Of a DNA stretch of 64,000 nt, positions 38,431 through 47,005 are shown in pieces. The notes beneath the pieces were generated by a model, which saw only the letters and a list, made by a program, of their open reading frames with translations, was not told the origin of the DNA and made no database searches. The translations under genes and the position numbers were made by a program. This DNA comes from Ancylobacter novellus (lineage in GTDB: Bacteria; Pseudomonadota; Alphaproteobacteria; Rhizobiales; Xanthobacteraceae). The stretch is taken from positions 1 to 64,000 of the forward strand of contig QFQD01000002.1 of the NCBI GenBank assembly GCA_003241485.1, written 5' to 3'. Each line of letters opens with the position of its first letter. Position 1 is the stretch's first letter.

Positions 38431-39150
38431 ATGACCAAGATCACCCTCATCACCGGCGGCAGCCGCGGCCTCGGCCGCAACACCGCGCTCAGCGTCGCCC
38501 GCCGGGGCGGCGACGTCGTCCTTACCTATCAGAGCCGGGCGGAGGACGCGCAGGCCGTCGTCGCCGAAATCCAAGCGCTGGGCCGCAAGGCGGTGGCGCT
38601 GCAGCTCGACACGGGCAAGGTCGCGGACTTTCCCGATTTCGCCGCGCGGCTGCGGACAGTGCTCGACGAGACCTTCGGCCGCGAGAGCTTCGACCACCTC
38701 GTCAACAATGCCGGCCATGGCGACCACGCGTCGATCGCCGAGACCACCGAGGCCCAGTTCGACCGGCTGGTCGACGTGCATCTCAAGGGCGTGTTCTTCC
38801 TCACCCAGACCCTGCTGCCGCTCATCGCGGATGGCGGGCGCATTGTGAACCTCTCCACGGGCCTCACACGCTTCGCCTATCCCGGCTACGCCGCCTATGC
38901 CGCGATGAAGGGCGCAGTGGAGGTGCTGACGCGTTATCTCGCCAAGGAGCTCGGCCCGCGCGGTATAGCCGTGAACACGGTGGCGCCGGGAGCGATCGAA
39001 ACCGATTTCGGCGGCGGCGCCGTGCGCGACACGGCGGAGATCAACCGTTTCATCGCCGGCATCACCGCGCTCATCGCCAGCCTGCTGTCGCCGGACAATC
39101 GCTGGGTCACCGCGCAGCGCATCGAGGTCTCCGGCGGCCAGGCGATCTGA
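38431..39150 (+). CDS. SDR family oxidoreductase
   Basis: 239 aa. NAD(P) motif TGGSRGLG (8-15), NNAG (LVNNAGHGD), Ser in VNLSTG, YAAMKGA with the catalytic Tyr/Lys (YAAYAAMKGAVE) and the conserved N of VNTVAPGAIETDF. The start MTKITLITGG has AGGAG at 7 nt; earlier in-frame codons are rejected. The substrate is unknown. Divergent from the AraC regulator. Confidence 0.93.
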   Translation: MTKITLITGGSRGLGRNTALSVARRGGDVVLTYQSRAEDAQAVVAEIQALGRKAVALQLDTGKVADFPDFAARLRTVLDETFGRESFDHLVNNAGHGDHASIAETTEAQFDRLVDVHLKGVFFLTQTLLPLIADGGRIVNLSTGLTRFAYPGYAAYAAMKGAVEVLTRYLAKELGPRGIAVNTVAPGAIETDFGGGAVRDTAEINRFIAGITALIASLLSPDNRWVTAQRIEVSGGQAI

Positions 39151-39173
39151 GCCTCTCGTGAACACGCAAAACA

Positions 39174-39201
39174 AAAAGGCCGGGGCTTGCCCCGGCCTTT
39201 T
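39174..39201. terminator. Bidirectional intrinsic terminator
   Basis: AAAAGGCCGGGG, loop CTTG, CCCCGGCCTTTT: a 12-bp perfect stem with A/T ends, between the SDR gene (+) and rplS (-). It ends the translation-gene block on the minus strand. Confidence 0.92.
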
Positions 39202-39227
39202 CGCGTGAATGCATCAGAAGCGGTCGA

Positions 39228-39635
39228 TCACTCGGCAGCGACCGGAGCGCCCTTCTTGCCCTTGCCGGCGTTCTTGTCCTGGCGCTCGGCGATACGGGCC
39301 GACTTGCCGCGACGGTCGCGCAGGTAATACAGCTTGGCGCGACGCACCTTGCCGCGACGGACAACCTTGAGGCTGTCGATGTTCGGCGAGTAGAGCGGGA
39401 ACACGCGCTCGACGCCTTCGCCGTAGGAAATCTTGCGGACGGTGAAGCTCTCATTGATGCCGCCGCCATTGCGGGCGATCACCACGCCTTCATAGGCCTG
39501 AACGCGCGAGCGCTCGCCTTCCTTCACCTTCACATTGACGATGACGGTATCGCCCGGCTGGAAATCGGGGATGGCGCGCACGGCACCCAGCTTGGCAGCC
39601 TGCTCGTCATCGAGCTCTTTAATGATATCGACCAT
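39228..39635 (-). CDS. rplS: 50S ribosomal protein L19
   Basis: 135 aa. L19 core: FQPGDTVIVNVKVKEGERSRVQAYEGVVIAR, GERVERVFPLYSP-like region and GKVRRAKLYYLRDRRGKSARI. The C-terminal Lys/Gly/Ala-rich tail is common in alphaproteobacteria. Last gene of the ffh-rpsP-rimM-trmD-rplS block (97 nt after trmD). Confidence 0.97.
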   Translation of the reverse strand: MVDIIKELDDEQAAKLGAVRAIPDFQPGDTVIVNVKVKEGERSRVQAYEGVVIARNGGGINESFTVRKISYGEGVERVFPLYSPNIDSLKVVRRGKVRRAKLYYLRDRRGKSARIAERQDKNAGKGKKGAPVAAE

Positions 39636-39732
39636 GTTATCACCTCAGGCGAAGTCGGCCTTTGCCGCTCGCATCTTGCTGTTGTCAGTTAGGTAGTGAC
39701 GGCGCGCCCTATACGCGAGATCGCGCCGCTTG

Positions 39733-40452
39733 TCATGCCTTCTTCGTCGCAGAACGGTCATGCGCGGCCGCATAGGCCGCCCACAGGTCCGGCCGGCGCG
39801 CTTTGGTGACGCTTTCGGCCTGTTCACGCCGCCAGCGGGCGATCTTGCCATGGTCGCCCGAGGTGAGGATCGCCGGGATCTCCAGCCCATCGAAGCTCGG
39901 CGGGCGGGTGTATTGCGGGTATTCCAGCAGCCCGGCGGAGAAACTCTCCTCCGTGCCGGATTCGGGATGGCCCATCACCCCCGGGAGCAGCCGCACGCAG
40001 GCATCAAGCAGCACCAGAGCGCCGATCTCACCCCCCGAGAGCACGACGTCGCCGACCGAGACTTCCTCCAGCCCGCGCGCCGTGACCAGACGGTCGTCGA
40101 CCCCCTCGAAACGGCCACAGACGATGACGGCGCCCTCGCCCGCCGCCAGCTCGCGCACGCGCTTCTGGGTCAGCGGGGCGCCGCGCGGCGTCATCAAGAG
40201 GCGCGGACGGGTGTCGCCCTGCGGAGCAGCGGCATCGACGGCGCGGGCCAGCACGTCGACGCGCATCACCATGCCCGGCCCACCGCCGGCCGGCGTGTCG
40301 TCGACCGAGCGGTGGCGGTCGGTGGCATGGTCGCGCGGGTCGATCGTCTCGATACCCCACGCGCCCTGCCCCAGCGCGCGCCCGGCGAGCGAGAGGCCGA
40401 GCGGGCCGGGGAACATCTCGGGGAAGATGGTGACGATTGAGGCGCGCCACAT
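39733..40452 (-). CDS. trmD: tRNA (guanine37-N1)-methyltransferase
   Basis: 239 aa. Makes m1G37 and prevents frameshifting at Pro/Leu/Arg codons. Features of the trefoil-knot SPOUT fold: MWRASIVTIFPEMFPG start, GGGPGMVMRVDVLARAVD, LLMTPRGAPLTQ, VVCGRFEGVDDR (as VIVCGRFEGVDDRLV) and the knot SVGDVVLSGGE. The start at 40452 is chosen because the family begins MWRA; upstream in-frame residues belong to the rimM tail region. Confidence 0.96.
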   Translation of the reverse strand: MWRASIVTIFPEMFPGPLGLSLAGRALGQGAWGIETIDPRDHATDRHRSVDDTPAGGGPGMVMRVDVLARAVDAAAPQGDTRPRLLMTPRGAPLTQKRVRELAAGEGAVIVCGRFEGVDDRLVTARGLEEVSVGDVVLSGGEIGALVLLDACVRLLPGVMGHPESGTEESFSAGLLEYPQYTRPPSFDGLEIPAILTSGDHGKIARWRREQAESVTKARRPDLWAAYAAAHDRSATKKA

Positions 40453-40463
40453 ATGCCGCGCCC

Positions 40464-41006
40464 CTAGCCCTGGTCCGCCTCGGGGGGCGGGGCTTCCTCG
40501 CGCGCCCATTCGCCGGGCGCGACGATGAGGCGGCCGGCCTTGATGTCGACGGTCGGCACCACGGCGCGGGTGAAGGGCAGCATGATGGTCTTGCCGCCAG
40601 CCTCGGGCGCGATCTCAAGAATGTCGCCGGCACCGAAATCATGCACCGCCAAAACCTTGCCGAAGGCCTCGCCCTCGGTGGTCACGGCGTTTAGGCCGAT
40701 CAGATCGGCATAGTAGAAATCGTCCTCGTCCTCGGTCGCAGGCAGCAGCGCGCGGTCGACATGGAGGCCCTGATTGGTCAGCGCTTCCGCCGCCTCGCGC
40801 GTGTCGACGCCTTCCAGCCGCGCGACGAAATGGTCCTTCGCCGGCCGCAGCGTCTTCAGGACGAAGCTGCGCGTGCCGCTCTCGTCGGTCAGCGGCTTGT
40901 AGCGGCGCAGTGCGTCGGGGTCGCTGGCAAAGACGAACAGCCGCACCTCGCCTCTCACCCCGTGCGGGGCGCCGATGCGGGCGATGAGGACGCGGTCTGT
41001 CGGCAT
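40464..41006 (-). CDS. rimM: Ribosome maturation factor RimM
   Basis: 180 aa. RimM N-terminal domain with RIGAPHGVRGEVRLFVFASD (about 10-29) and the PRC barrel (FYYADLIGLNAVTTEGEAFGKVLAVHDFGAGDILEI). Needed for 30S head maturation near S19. It is followed by trmD (11 nt), but a palindromic repeat of 143 nt separates it from rpsP. Confidence 0.95.
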   Translation of the reverse strand: MPTDRVLIARIGAPHGVRGEVRLFVFASDPDALRRYKPLTDESGTRSFVLKTLRPAKDHFVARLEGVDTREAAEALTNQGLHVDRALLPATEDEDDFYYADLIGLNAVTTEGEAFGKVLAVHDFGAGDILEIAPEAGGKTIMLPFTRAVVPTVDIKAGRLIVAPGEWAREEAPPPEADQG

Positions 41007-41030
41007 GGGAAGGGTCCAGCGCTATGGATT

Positions 41031-41141
41031 CTCTCGCCCCGTCGGGGAGAGAGCCGGGGTAAGGGGCGTGCCGCCGGATGGCGAAGCAGGAGCACCCTCA
41101 CCCGGCCCGGCGTGCTGCCCTCTCTCCGACGGAGAGAGGGC
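41031..41141. repeat. REP-like palindromic element between rpsP and rimM
   Basis: Two hairpins: CTCTCGCCCC-GTC-GGGGAGAGAG (41031-41053, one mismatch) and the perfect 11-bp GCCCTCTCTCC-GAC-GGAGAGAGGGC (41117-41141). They share a CTCTC(C)CC theme and a 3-nt loop. The composition (blocks CCCTCACCCGG and GGAGAGAGGG) is typical of dispersed intergenic repeats in alphaproteobacteria. It occupies almost the whole rpsP-rimM gap inside an essential translation operon. Confidence 0.75.
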
Positions 41142-41149
41142 GAGTAGCC

Positions 41150-41512
41150 TCACTCGGCCGAGGCGGCCGCAGCGGCTTCAGCAGCCTTGGCGGCTTCGGC
41201 GGCGCGCTCCTGCGCCTTCTTGCCGGGGACGGCCTTCTCCGGGTTGTTGCGCGGCGCGCGCTTCACCAGCTCAAGGCTGTCGAGGAAGCGGGCGACACGG
41301 TCGGTCGGCTGGGCGCCCTTGGCGAGCCAGGCCTTGGCCTTCTCGACGTCGAGGGTGAAGCGGTCGGCGGCGTCCTTGGGCTTCAGCGGATCGAAGGTGC
41401 CGATCTTCTCGATGAAGCGGCCATCACGCGGGGAGCGCGAGTCGGCGACGACGATGCGGTAATACGGGCGCTTCTTGGCGCCGCCACGGGCGAGACGGAT
41501 CTTGAGGGACAT
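41150..41512 (-). CDS. rpsP: 30S ribosomal protein S16
   Basis: 120 aa. Core RLARGGAKKRPYYRIVVADSRSPRDGRFIEKIGTFDPL with the typical S16 start MSLKIRLARGG, followed by an Ala/Glu-rich C-terminal extension found in alphaproteobacteria. It is the second gene after ffh (54-nt gap). Confidence 0.97.
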   Translation of the reverse strand: MSLKIRLARGGAKKRPYYRIVVADSRSPRDGRFIEKIGTFDPLKPKDAADRFTLDVEKAKAWLAKGAQPTDRVARFLDSLELVKRAPRNNPEKAVPGKKAQERAAEAAKAAEAAAAASAE

Positions 41513-41566
41513 GCGTCGTTTCCTTTCAGGTACTTAATTCGTTCGAATCATTAATGAATTGGAAGG

Positions 41567-43114
41567 TCACTTCTTTTTCGGCGGGAAGCCCGGCAGGCCC
41601 GGAAGGCCGCCCGGCTTGCCCAGCCCCGGAAAGCCGCCGGGAAGACCGGGCAGCTTGCCGGGAAAATTCGGCGGCAGGTTCGGCAGGCCGCCGCCCGCCC
41701 CGCCCGGCATCTTCTCCGCCATCTGCTTGAGCTGCTCCGGCGAGGGCATGCCGCCCCCACCGCCAAGCCCGAACATGGAGGCAAGGCCCGCCATAGGGCC
41801 GCGCTTGCCGCCGGCGGAAGCGCCCATGGCCTTCATCATGTCGGCCATCTGGCGATGCATCTTCATCAGGCGGTTGACGTCTTCCACCTTGGTGCCGGAA
41901 CCCGCGGCGATGCGCTTGCGGCGGGAGGCGTCGAGCAGCTTCGGGTTGCGCCGCTCCTTGCGCGTCATCGAATCGATGATGGCCTTCTGGCGCTTGATGA
42001 CGCCGTCATTCATGCCGGAAGCGGCAAGCTGATTCTTCATCTTGCCGACGCCCGGCAGCATGGCCATCAGCCCGCCAAGGCCGCCGAGCTTCTCCATCTG
42101 GTCGAGCTGCATGCGCAGGTCTTCGAGGTCGAACTGCCCCTTGCGCATGCGATCGGCGGCCGCCATCGCCTTTTCGGCGTCGATGTTCTCGACCGCCTTC
42201 TCGACGAGGGAGACCACGTCGCCCATGCCGAGAATGCGTCCGGCGACACGGCGGGGATCGAAATCCTCCAGCGCGTCCATCTTTTCGCCGGTGCCGATGA
42301 GCTTGATCGGCTTGCCGGTAATGGCGCGCATCGACAGCGCGGCACCGCCGCGCCCGTCGCCATCGGCGCGGGTCAGCACGATGCCGGTGAGGCCCACGCG
42401 CTCGTCGAACGCCTTGGCCGTGGTGACGGCATCCTGACCGGTGAGGCTGTCGGCGACCAGCAGCACTTCATGCGGGTTGGTCGCGGCCTTCACTTCGGCC
42501 ACTTCCGCCATCAGCGCCTCGTCGAGCGTGACGCGGCCGGCGGTGTCGAGCATCACCACGTCGTAGCCGCCGAGGCGGGCGGCTTCCATCGCGCGGCGGG
42601 CGATCTGCACGGCGGACTGGCCGGCGACGATCGGCAGGGTGGCGACGCCGACCTGCGTGCCGAGCGTGGCCAGCTGCTCCATCGCCGCCGGGCGGCGCGT
42701 GTCGAGCGAGGCCATCAGCACCTTGCGGTTGCCCCGGTCCGTCAGCCGCTTGGCGATCTTGGCAGTGGAGGTGGTCTTGCCCGAACCCTGAAGACCGACC
42801 ATCAGCACCGGAACCGGCGGGGCGGCATCGAGGTCGATCGGCTTGGCGTCCGAGCCCAGCATGGCGACAAGCTCGTCATTGACGATCTTGACCACCATCT
42901 GGCCGGGGGTGACCGATTTGATCACCTCGGCGCCGATGGCACGCGTGCGCACGCGGTCGGTGAAGGAGCGCACCACGTCGAGCGCAACGTCGGCCTCGAT
43001 CAGCGCGCGGCGAACCTCGCGCATGGCCTCGTTCACGTCGGCCTCGTTGAGGGCGCCGCGCTTCTTCAGCCGATCGAATATGCCGCCAAGGCGGTCGCTT
43101 AATGAATCGAACAT
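41567..43114 (-). CDS. ffh: Signal recognition particle protein Ffh
   Basis: 515 aa. The NG GTPase domain shows GLQGSGKTT (107-115), DTRRPAAMEQL, DTAGR and TRADGDGRGG; the M domain (about 295-430) is Met-rich and ends in an unusual Gly/Pro/Leu/Phe repetitive tail (GLPNLPPNFPGKLPGLPGGFPG-like). The protein binds 4.5S RNA and signal peptides in the cytoplasm. Start MFDSLSDRLGG is chosen over an upstream GTG. Confidence 0.97.
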   Translation of the reverse strand: MFDSLSDRLGGIFDRLKKRGALNEADVNEAMREVRRALIEADVALDVVRSFTDRVRTRAIGAEVIKSVTPGQMVVKIVNDELVAMLGSDAKPIDLDAAPPVPVLMVGLQGSGKTTSTAKIAKRLTDRGNRKVLMASLDTRRPAAMEQLATLGTQVGVATLPIVAGQSAVQIARRAMEAARLGGYDVVMLDTAGRVTLDEALMAEVAEVKAATNPHEVLLVADSLTGQDAVTTAKAFDERVGLTGIVLTRADGDGRGGAALSMRAITGKPIKLIGTGEKMDALEDFDPRRVAGRILGMGDVVSLVEKAVENIDAEKAMAAADRMRKGQFDLEDLRMQLDQMEKLGGLGGLMAMLPGVGKMKNQLAASGMNDGVIKRQKAIIDSMTRKERRNPKLLDASRRKRIAAGSGTKVEDVNRLMKMHRQMADMMKAMGASAGGKRGPMAGLASMFGLGGGGGMPSPEQLKQMAEKMPGGAGGGLPNLPPNFPGKLPGLPGGFPGLGKPGGLPGLPGFPPKKK

Positions 43115-43390
43115 GCGTTCGCTCAACTCCTGTTCCCGCACGAAACATGCACAATGCCGAACGCGCCCGAGGGCGCATCGCGCTGTCGGGCGTTAACCTC
43201 CGGACTCGGGTTCCGGGCGGCGGGTCGGCTCGCGAGGCGTGCGAGGATGGCGGTTTGTTAAGCGGCCGAGGCCGCAAAGTCAAGTTTTCCGCCCGTCGGC
43301 ACCCGCACGCGCCGGCCGGTTGACCTGGGTCACGGACGCGTCACGACCACCGCTTAGGTTCCCTGCCACTGCCAGAGAGGACGGGGCGCC

Positions 43391-44899
43391 ATGCTCGATA
43401 TCACCTTCGACCCGCATCGCGAACCCGACGCCGCCGCGCTGCACGACGCGCTCACCGCCCTGCGCGAAGATGTACTTGCCGGCGCCGCCCCGCTCATCAC
43501 GCGCTACAGCGTGCAGGCCGGCCGCGAGGACGCAGCGCTGGTCAATCTCGCCCATTATCTCAGCCTGCGCCGCCACGACCTGCGCGCCCTGCAGCGCCAG
43601 TTGATGCGGCTCGGCCTTTCCTCGCTCGGACGGCTGGAGAGCCGGGTGCTCCCGACGCTCGACGCGGTGATCGCCGCGCTGGCGGCGCTGGCCGGCAGGG
43701 AAGGTTCCGGCGCCGAGGCGACGCACTTCTTCGCCGGCGAAGCGCGCCTCGATGCCGCCAGTCTCGCCATCTTCGGCCCGGAGCCGGAAGGCCGCTATAC
43801 CCGCATCATGGTCACCCTGCCGAGCGAGGCGGCGGGCGACGCGGACTATGTGCTCAATCTCGCCCGCCACGGCATGGATGTCGCCCGTATCAACTGCGCG
43901 CATGACGATGCTGACGCGTGGCGCGCCATGGCGGCCCATGTGCGCGCGGCCGGCGAGCAGCTCGGGCGGCACATCACCGTGCTGATGGACATTGCCGGCC
44001 CGAAGATTCGCACCGAGGCGGTCCTGCCGATGAAAAAGGGCAAGCCCTCCGGCCGGCTGTTGCCGGGGGACGCGCTGCGCCTCGTCGCCCATGGCGAGCC
44101 GCATCTCGACGAGGTCGCCGGCTTTTCCGCCGCAGTCTCGCTACCCGAGATCGTCACCCGGCTCAGCGTCGGCCATCGTGTCCGCTATGATGACGGCAAG
44201 GTCGAAGGCGTGGTCGAGAGAGTGAATGCGGCGGAGGGCGAGGCGCTTATCCGCATCCTGCACACGCGCGCGGAAGGCACCAAGCTGAAGCCGGAGAAGG
44301 GCATCAACCTGCCCGATACGGCGCTCGGCCTCTCCCCGCTCACCGCCAAGGACGACGCCGACCTCGCCACCGTGCTCGAATGCGCCGATCTGCTCGGCTA
44401 CTCCTTCGTCAGCCGGCCGGAAGACCTCGACCTGCTCGACGCGGCCATCGCCCGCCATGGGCGCACGCACCCCGAGGCGCGCCCGCTTGGCCTGATGGCC
44501 AAGATCGAGCGGCCCGAAGCGGTGAAGAATCTGCCCGACCTGATCGCCCGCGCGGCGCGGAGCGGACCGTTCAGCGTGATGATCGCGCGCGGGGACCTCG
44601 CCGCCGAGATCGGCTTCGAGCGGCTGGCCGAGATGCAGGAAGAGCTTTTGTGGATCTGCGAGGCCGCCGCCGTGCCGGCGATCTGGGCGACGCAGGTGCT
44701 GGAGGATCTGGTGCGCGACGGCATTCCCTCGCGTGGCGAGATGACCGATGCCGCCATGGCGGCTCGCGCCGAATGCGTGATGCTCAACAAGGGACCCGCG
44801 GTCGTTGAGGCGATAGACCTGCTGGACCGCCTGCTCGGCCGCATGGCGGGCCATCTCGACAAGAAGACGCCGGTGCTGCGCGCGCTCAGGACCTGGTGA
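43391..44899 (+). CDS. Pyruvate kinase-like protein, atypical
   Basis: 502 aa. Residues 1-125 are an N-terminal extension with no PK similarity. The barrel then follows: RINCAH (166-171, usual R-x-N-x-S-H), IAGPKIRT (201-208), KIE (371-373), RGDL (400-403), ATQ (433-435). It ends soon after AMAARAECVMLNKGPAV, so the C-terminal PK domain that binds effectors is missing, and MLNKG replaces the usual MLSGE. The B-domain is short. Catalytic residues are kept, so it may be active, but the allosteric part is absent. Divergent from ffh. Confidence 0.8.
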   Translation: MLDITFDPHREPDAAALHDALTALREDVLAGAAPLITRYSVQAGREDAALVNLAHYLSLRRHDLRALQRQLMRLGLSSLGRLESRVLPTLDAVIAALAALAGREGSGAEATHFFAGEARLDAASLAIFGPEPEGRYTRIMVTLPSEAAGDADYVLNLARHGMDVARINCAHDDADAWRAMAAHVRAAGEQLGRHITVLMDIAGPKIRTEAVLPMKKGKPSGRLLPGDALRLVAHGEPHLDEVAGFSAAVSLPEIVTRLSVGHRVRYDDGKVEGVVERVNAAEGEALIRILHTRAEGTKLKPEKGINLPDTALGLSPLTAKDDADLATVLECADLLGYSFVSRPEDLDLLDAAIARHGRTHPEARPLGLMAKIERPEAVKNLPDLIARAARSGPFSVMIARGDLAAEIGFERLAEMQEELLWICEAAAVPAIWATQVLEDLVRDGIPSRGEMTDAAMAARAECVMLNKGPAVVEAIDLLDRLLGRMAGHLDKKTPVLRALRTW

Positions 44900-44908
44900 G
44901 GAAGGCTC

Positions 44909-45352
44909 TCACTGCCCCACGAGGTAGTGGCTGCTCCATTCCGAGGTCGGGATCGCCGCGCCCAGCTTGTAGGAAAAGCTCTTCACGTCGAGGCCGTCAT
45001 GCACGGTCTCGCACTCGTAGGAGATGTGGTACCAGGCATTGCCCGAGCGCACCGCCGCGCCGGGGGCCTTGATCTGCCAGCCCTTCACCACGGGGTCGCG
45101 ATAGGCATAGGCGACGAGTTCGTCCGGCTTCATGCCCTTGCCGGCCTTGCCGACCTCGCTCATGGCGCGGGTGTTGCACACCTGCTCGATACGCTCGGAG
45201 GGGTCGAGCAGCATCATCTCGTCATTGGTGCTGCGGGCCTGAGCCCCGGCGAGGCCTGCGCACAGCACAAGCGCTGCAAGGCCCAGCTCGGCAGACTTCG
45301 CGCCTGTGTATCTCGCGGCGGTGAGCAAGGCCATGCGCTCTCGAATCCCCAT
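44909..45352 (-). CDS. DUF930 domain protein, secreted
   Basis: 147 aa. A basic start and hydrophobic stretch (LGLAALVLCAGLAGAQA) form a signal peptide. The DUF930 core includes LLDPSERIEQVCNTRAMSEV (about 48-67) and a second Cys in SYECETVHDGLDV (disulfide likely). Function unknown; found in Hyphomicrobiales. GGAGAA lies before the ATG. It converges with the pyruvate kinase-like gene (9-nt gap). Confidence 0.83.
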   Translation of the reverse strand: MGIRERMALLTAARYTGAKSAELGLAALVLCAGLAGAQARSTNDEMMLLDPSERIEQVCNTRAMSEVGKAGKGMKPDELVAYAYRDPVVKGWQIKAPGAAVRSGNAWYHISYECETVHDGLDVKSFSYKLGAAIPTSEWSSHYLVGQ

Positions 45353-45467
45353 TTTGATTCTCCACCCGTATCAATCCGCAACTTGTGACCATCCTGTGGC
45401 CCACATCCGCATTGTGCCGCACCTCGCATCTGTTGCCGGGCATCGACGGGCAGATTAGAACCGCCCC

Positions 45468-46202
45468 ATGGCGCTGATGGACCTTGCCAACCCCACCCGC
45501 TTTCTCGCCCTGTCCGGGCGGGTGCTGCCGTGGCTCGCGCTCGCCTCGGTGGCAACGCTCGCGCTCGGCCTCGCTCTCGCCTTCCGCGCCCCTGCCGACT
45601 ACCAGCAGGGCGAGACGGTGAAGATCATGTATATCCATGTCCCCTTCGCCTGGCTCGCCATGTTCGGCTATTCGCTGCTGGCGCTCTCCGCGCTCGGCAT
45701 CCTGGTCTGGCGCCACCCGCTGGCGGATGTCTCGCACAAGGCACTCGCGCCCATCGGCGCCGTCTTCGCGTTCCTGTGTCTCGTCACCGGCTCGCTGTGG
45801 GGGCGGCCGATGTGGGGCACCTATTGGGTGTGGGATGCCCGGCTGACCTCGATGCTGGTGCTGCTGCTGCTTTATCTCGGCCTGCTGGCGCTGCGCTCGG
45901 CCATCGAGGACCCCAACCAGGCCGGCCGCGCCGTGGCGGTGCTGACGCTGGTCGGCTTCGTCAATGTGCCGATCGTCAAGTTCTCGGTCGACTGGTGGAA
46001 CACGCTGCACCAGCCAGCCTCGGTGTTCCGCATGGGCGGATCGACCATCGATTCGAGCATGCTCTGGCCCCTGATGATCTGCGCCCTGGGCTTCACCCTG
46101 CTGATGCTGGCGCTGCATATGGCGGCGATGCGCAACGAGATCCTGCGCCGGCGCCTGCGGGCGCTGGAAGCGCGCGCCGCCGCCGAGGCCGCCTATGCGT
46201 GA
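45468..46202 (+). CDS. ccmC: Heme exporter permease CcmC
   Basis: 244 aa with six TM helices. The WWD-type heme-handling motif lies in LWGRPMWGTYWVWDARL (about 109-125), and two conserved His flank it (IHVPFAW and WWNTLHQP). CcmC loads heme onto CcmE during cytochrome c maturation. It heads ccmC-ccmD-ccmG on the plus strand; ccmA/ccmB may lie elsewhere. Confidence 0.95.
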   Translation: MALMDLANPTRFLALSGRVLPWLALASVATLALGLALAFRAPADYQQGETVKIMYIHVPFAWLAMFGYSLLALSALGILVWRHPLADVSHKALAPIGAVFAFLCLVTGSLWGRPMWGTYWVWDARLTSMLVLLLLYLGLLALRSAIEDPNQAGRAVAVLTLVGFVNVPIVKFSVDWWNTLHQPASVFRMGGSTIDSSMLWPLMICALGFTLLMLALHMAAMRNEILRRRLRALEARAAAEAAYA

Positions 46203-46211
46203 GGCTTCGTG

Positions 46212-46382
46212 ATGCTCGGAGAGCACGCCCCCTTCATCCTCGCCTGCTACGGCGTGAGCGCCGTTGTGCTCGGCGCGCTGGCGCTATGGATCTTGGCGGA
46301 TGGACGCGCGGTGCGCCGGCGGCTCGATGAGATGGAATCGCGCGGTGTGCGCCGCCGCTCGGCCGGACGGGAGTCCTCGTGA
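46212..46382 (+). CDS. ccmD: Heme exporter protein CcmD
   Basis: 56 aa. One TM helix (FILACYGVSAVVLGALALWIL) followed by an Arg-rich cytoplasmic tail (RAVRRRLDEMESRGVRRR), the classic CcmD design. ATG at 46212 (a GTG just before is less likely). It lies between ccmC and ccmG, and its stop overlaps the ccmG GTG. Confidence 0.88.
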   Translation: MLGEHAPFILACYGVSAVVLGALALWILADGRAVRRRLDEMESRGVRRRSAGRESS

Positions 46383-46996
46383 GCGCGCTTCCCCCGTCTG
46401 ACGATCCGGCCGGAAAGCCCGGCCGCCGGCGCCTGCTGGTGCTGCTGCCGCTGATCGCCTTCCTGGCGCTGGCCGCCCTGTTCTATGGCCGGCTGTTCTC
46501 CGGCGATCCCTCGCGCCTGCCCTCCGTCCTCATCGGCCGCGACGCACCGGCACTCGACCTCGCCCCGCTCGACGGTCTCAACGAGAACGGCGTGCCGGTG
46601 TCCGGCCTCACCTCGGCGGAGCTGAAGGGCGGCGTGACGGTGCTCAACGTCTTCGCCTCCTGGTGCGTGCCATGCCGCGACGAGCACCCCTTTCTGGTCG
46701 AACTGTCGAAGATGCAGGGGTTCCGGCTTGTTGGCCTGAACTACAAGGATGACGCGGCCAATGCCCGCCGCTTCCTCGGCCGCTTCGGCAATCCCTATAC
46801 CGCCGTCGGCGTCGACCCGAACGGGCGCGCCGCCATCGACTGGGGCGTGTATGGCGTGCCGGAGACCTTCGTCATCGGCCGGGACGGACGCATCGCCTAC
46901 AAATATATCGGCCCCATCGATGCGCAGGGACTGAAGGAACGGCTGGTCCCGGAAATCGAGAAGGCGCTGTCAGCGCCGCCGCCCTCGGGGAGCTAG
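46379..46996 (+). CDS. ccmG: Thiol:disulfide interchange protein CcmG/DsbE
   Basis: 205 aa. N-terminal TM anchor (LLVLLPLIAFLALAALFYG), then a thioredoxin fold with the active site WCVPC (in FASWCVPCRDEHPFL, about 93-107) and the cis-Pro region GVPETFVI. It reduces apocytochrome c thiols in the periplasm. GTG start overlapping ccmD. Confidence 0.95.
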   Translation: MSALPPSDDPAGKPGRRRLLVLLPLIAFLALAALFYGRLFSGDPSRLPSVLIGRDAPALDLAPLDGLNENGVPVSGLTSAELKGGVTVLNVFASWCVPCRDEHPFLVELSKMQGFRLVGLNYKDDAANARRFLGRFGNPYTAVGVDPNGRAAIDWGVYGVPETFVIGRDGRIAYKYIGPIDAQGLKERLVPEIEKALSAPPPSGS

Positions 46997-47005
46997 CCTC
47001 TGCCG

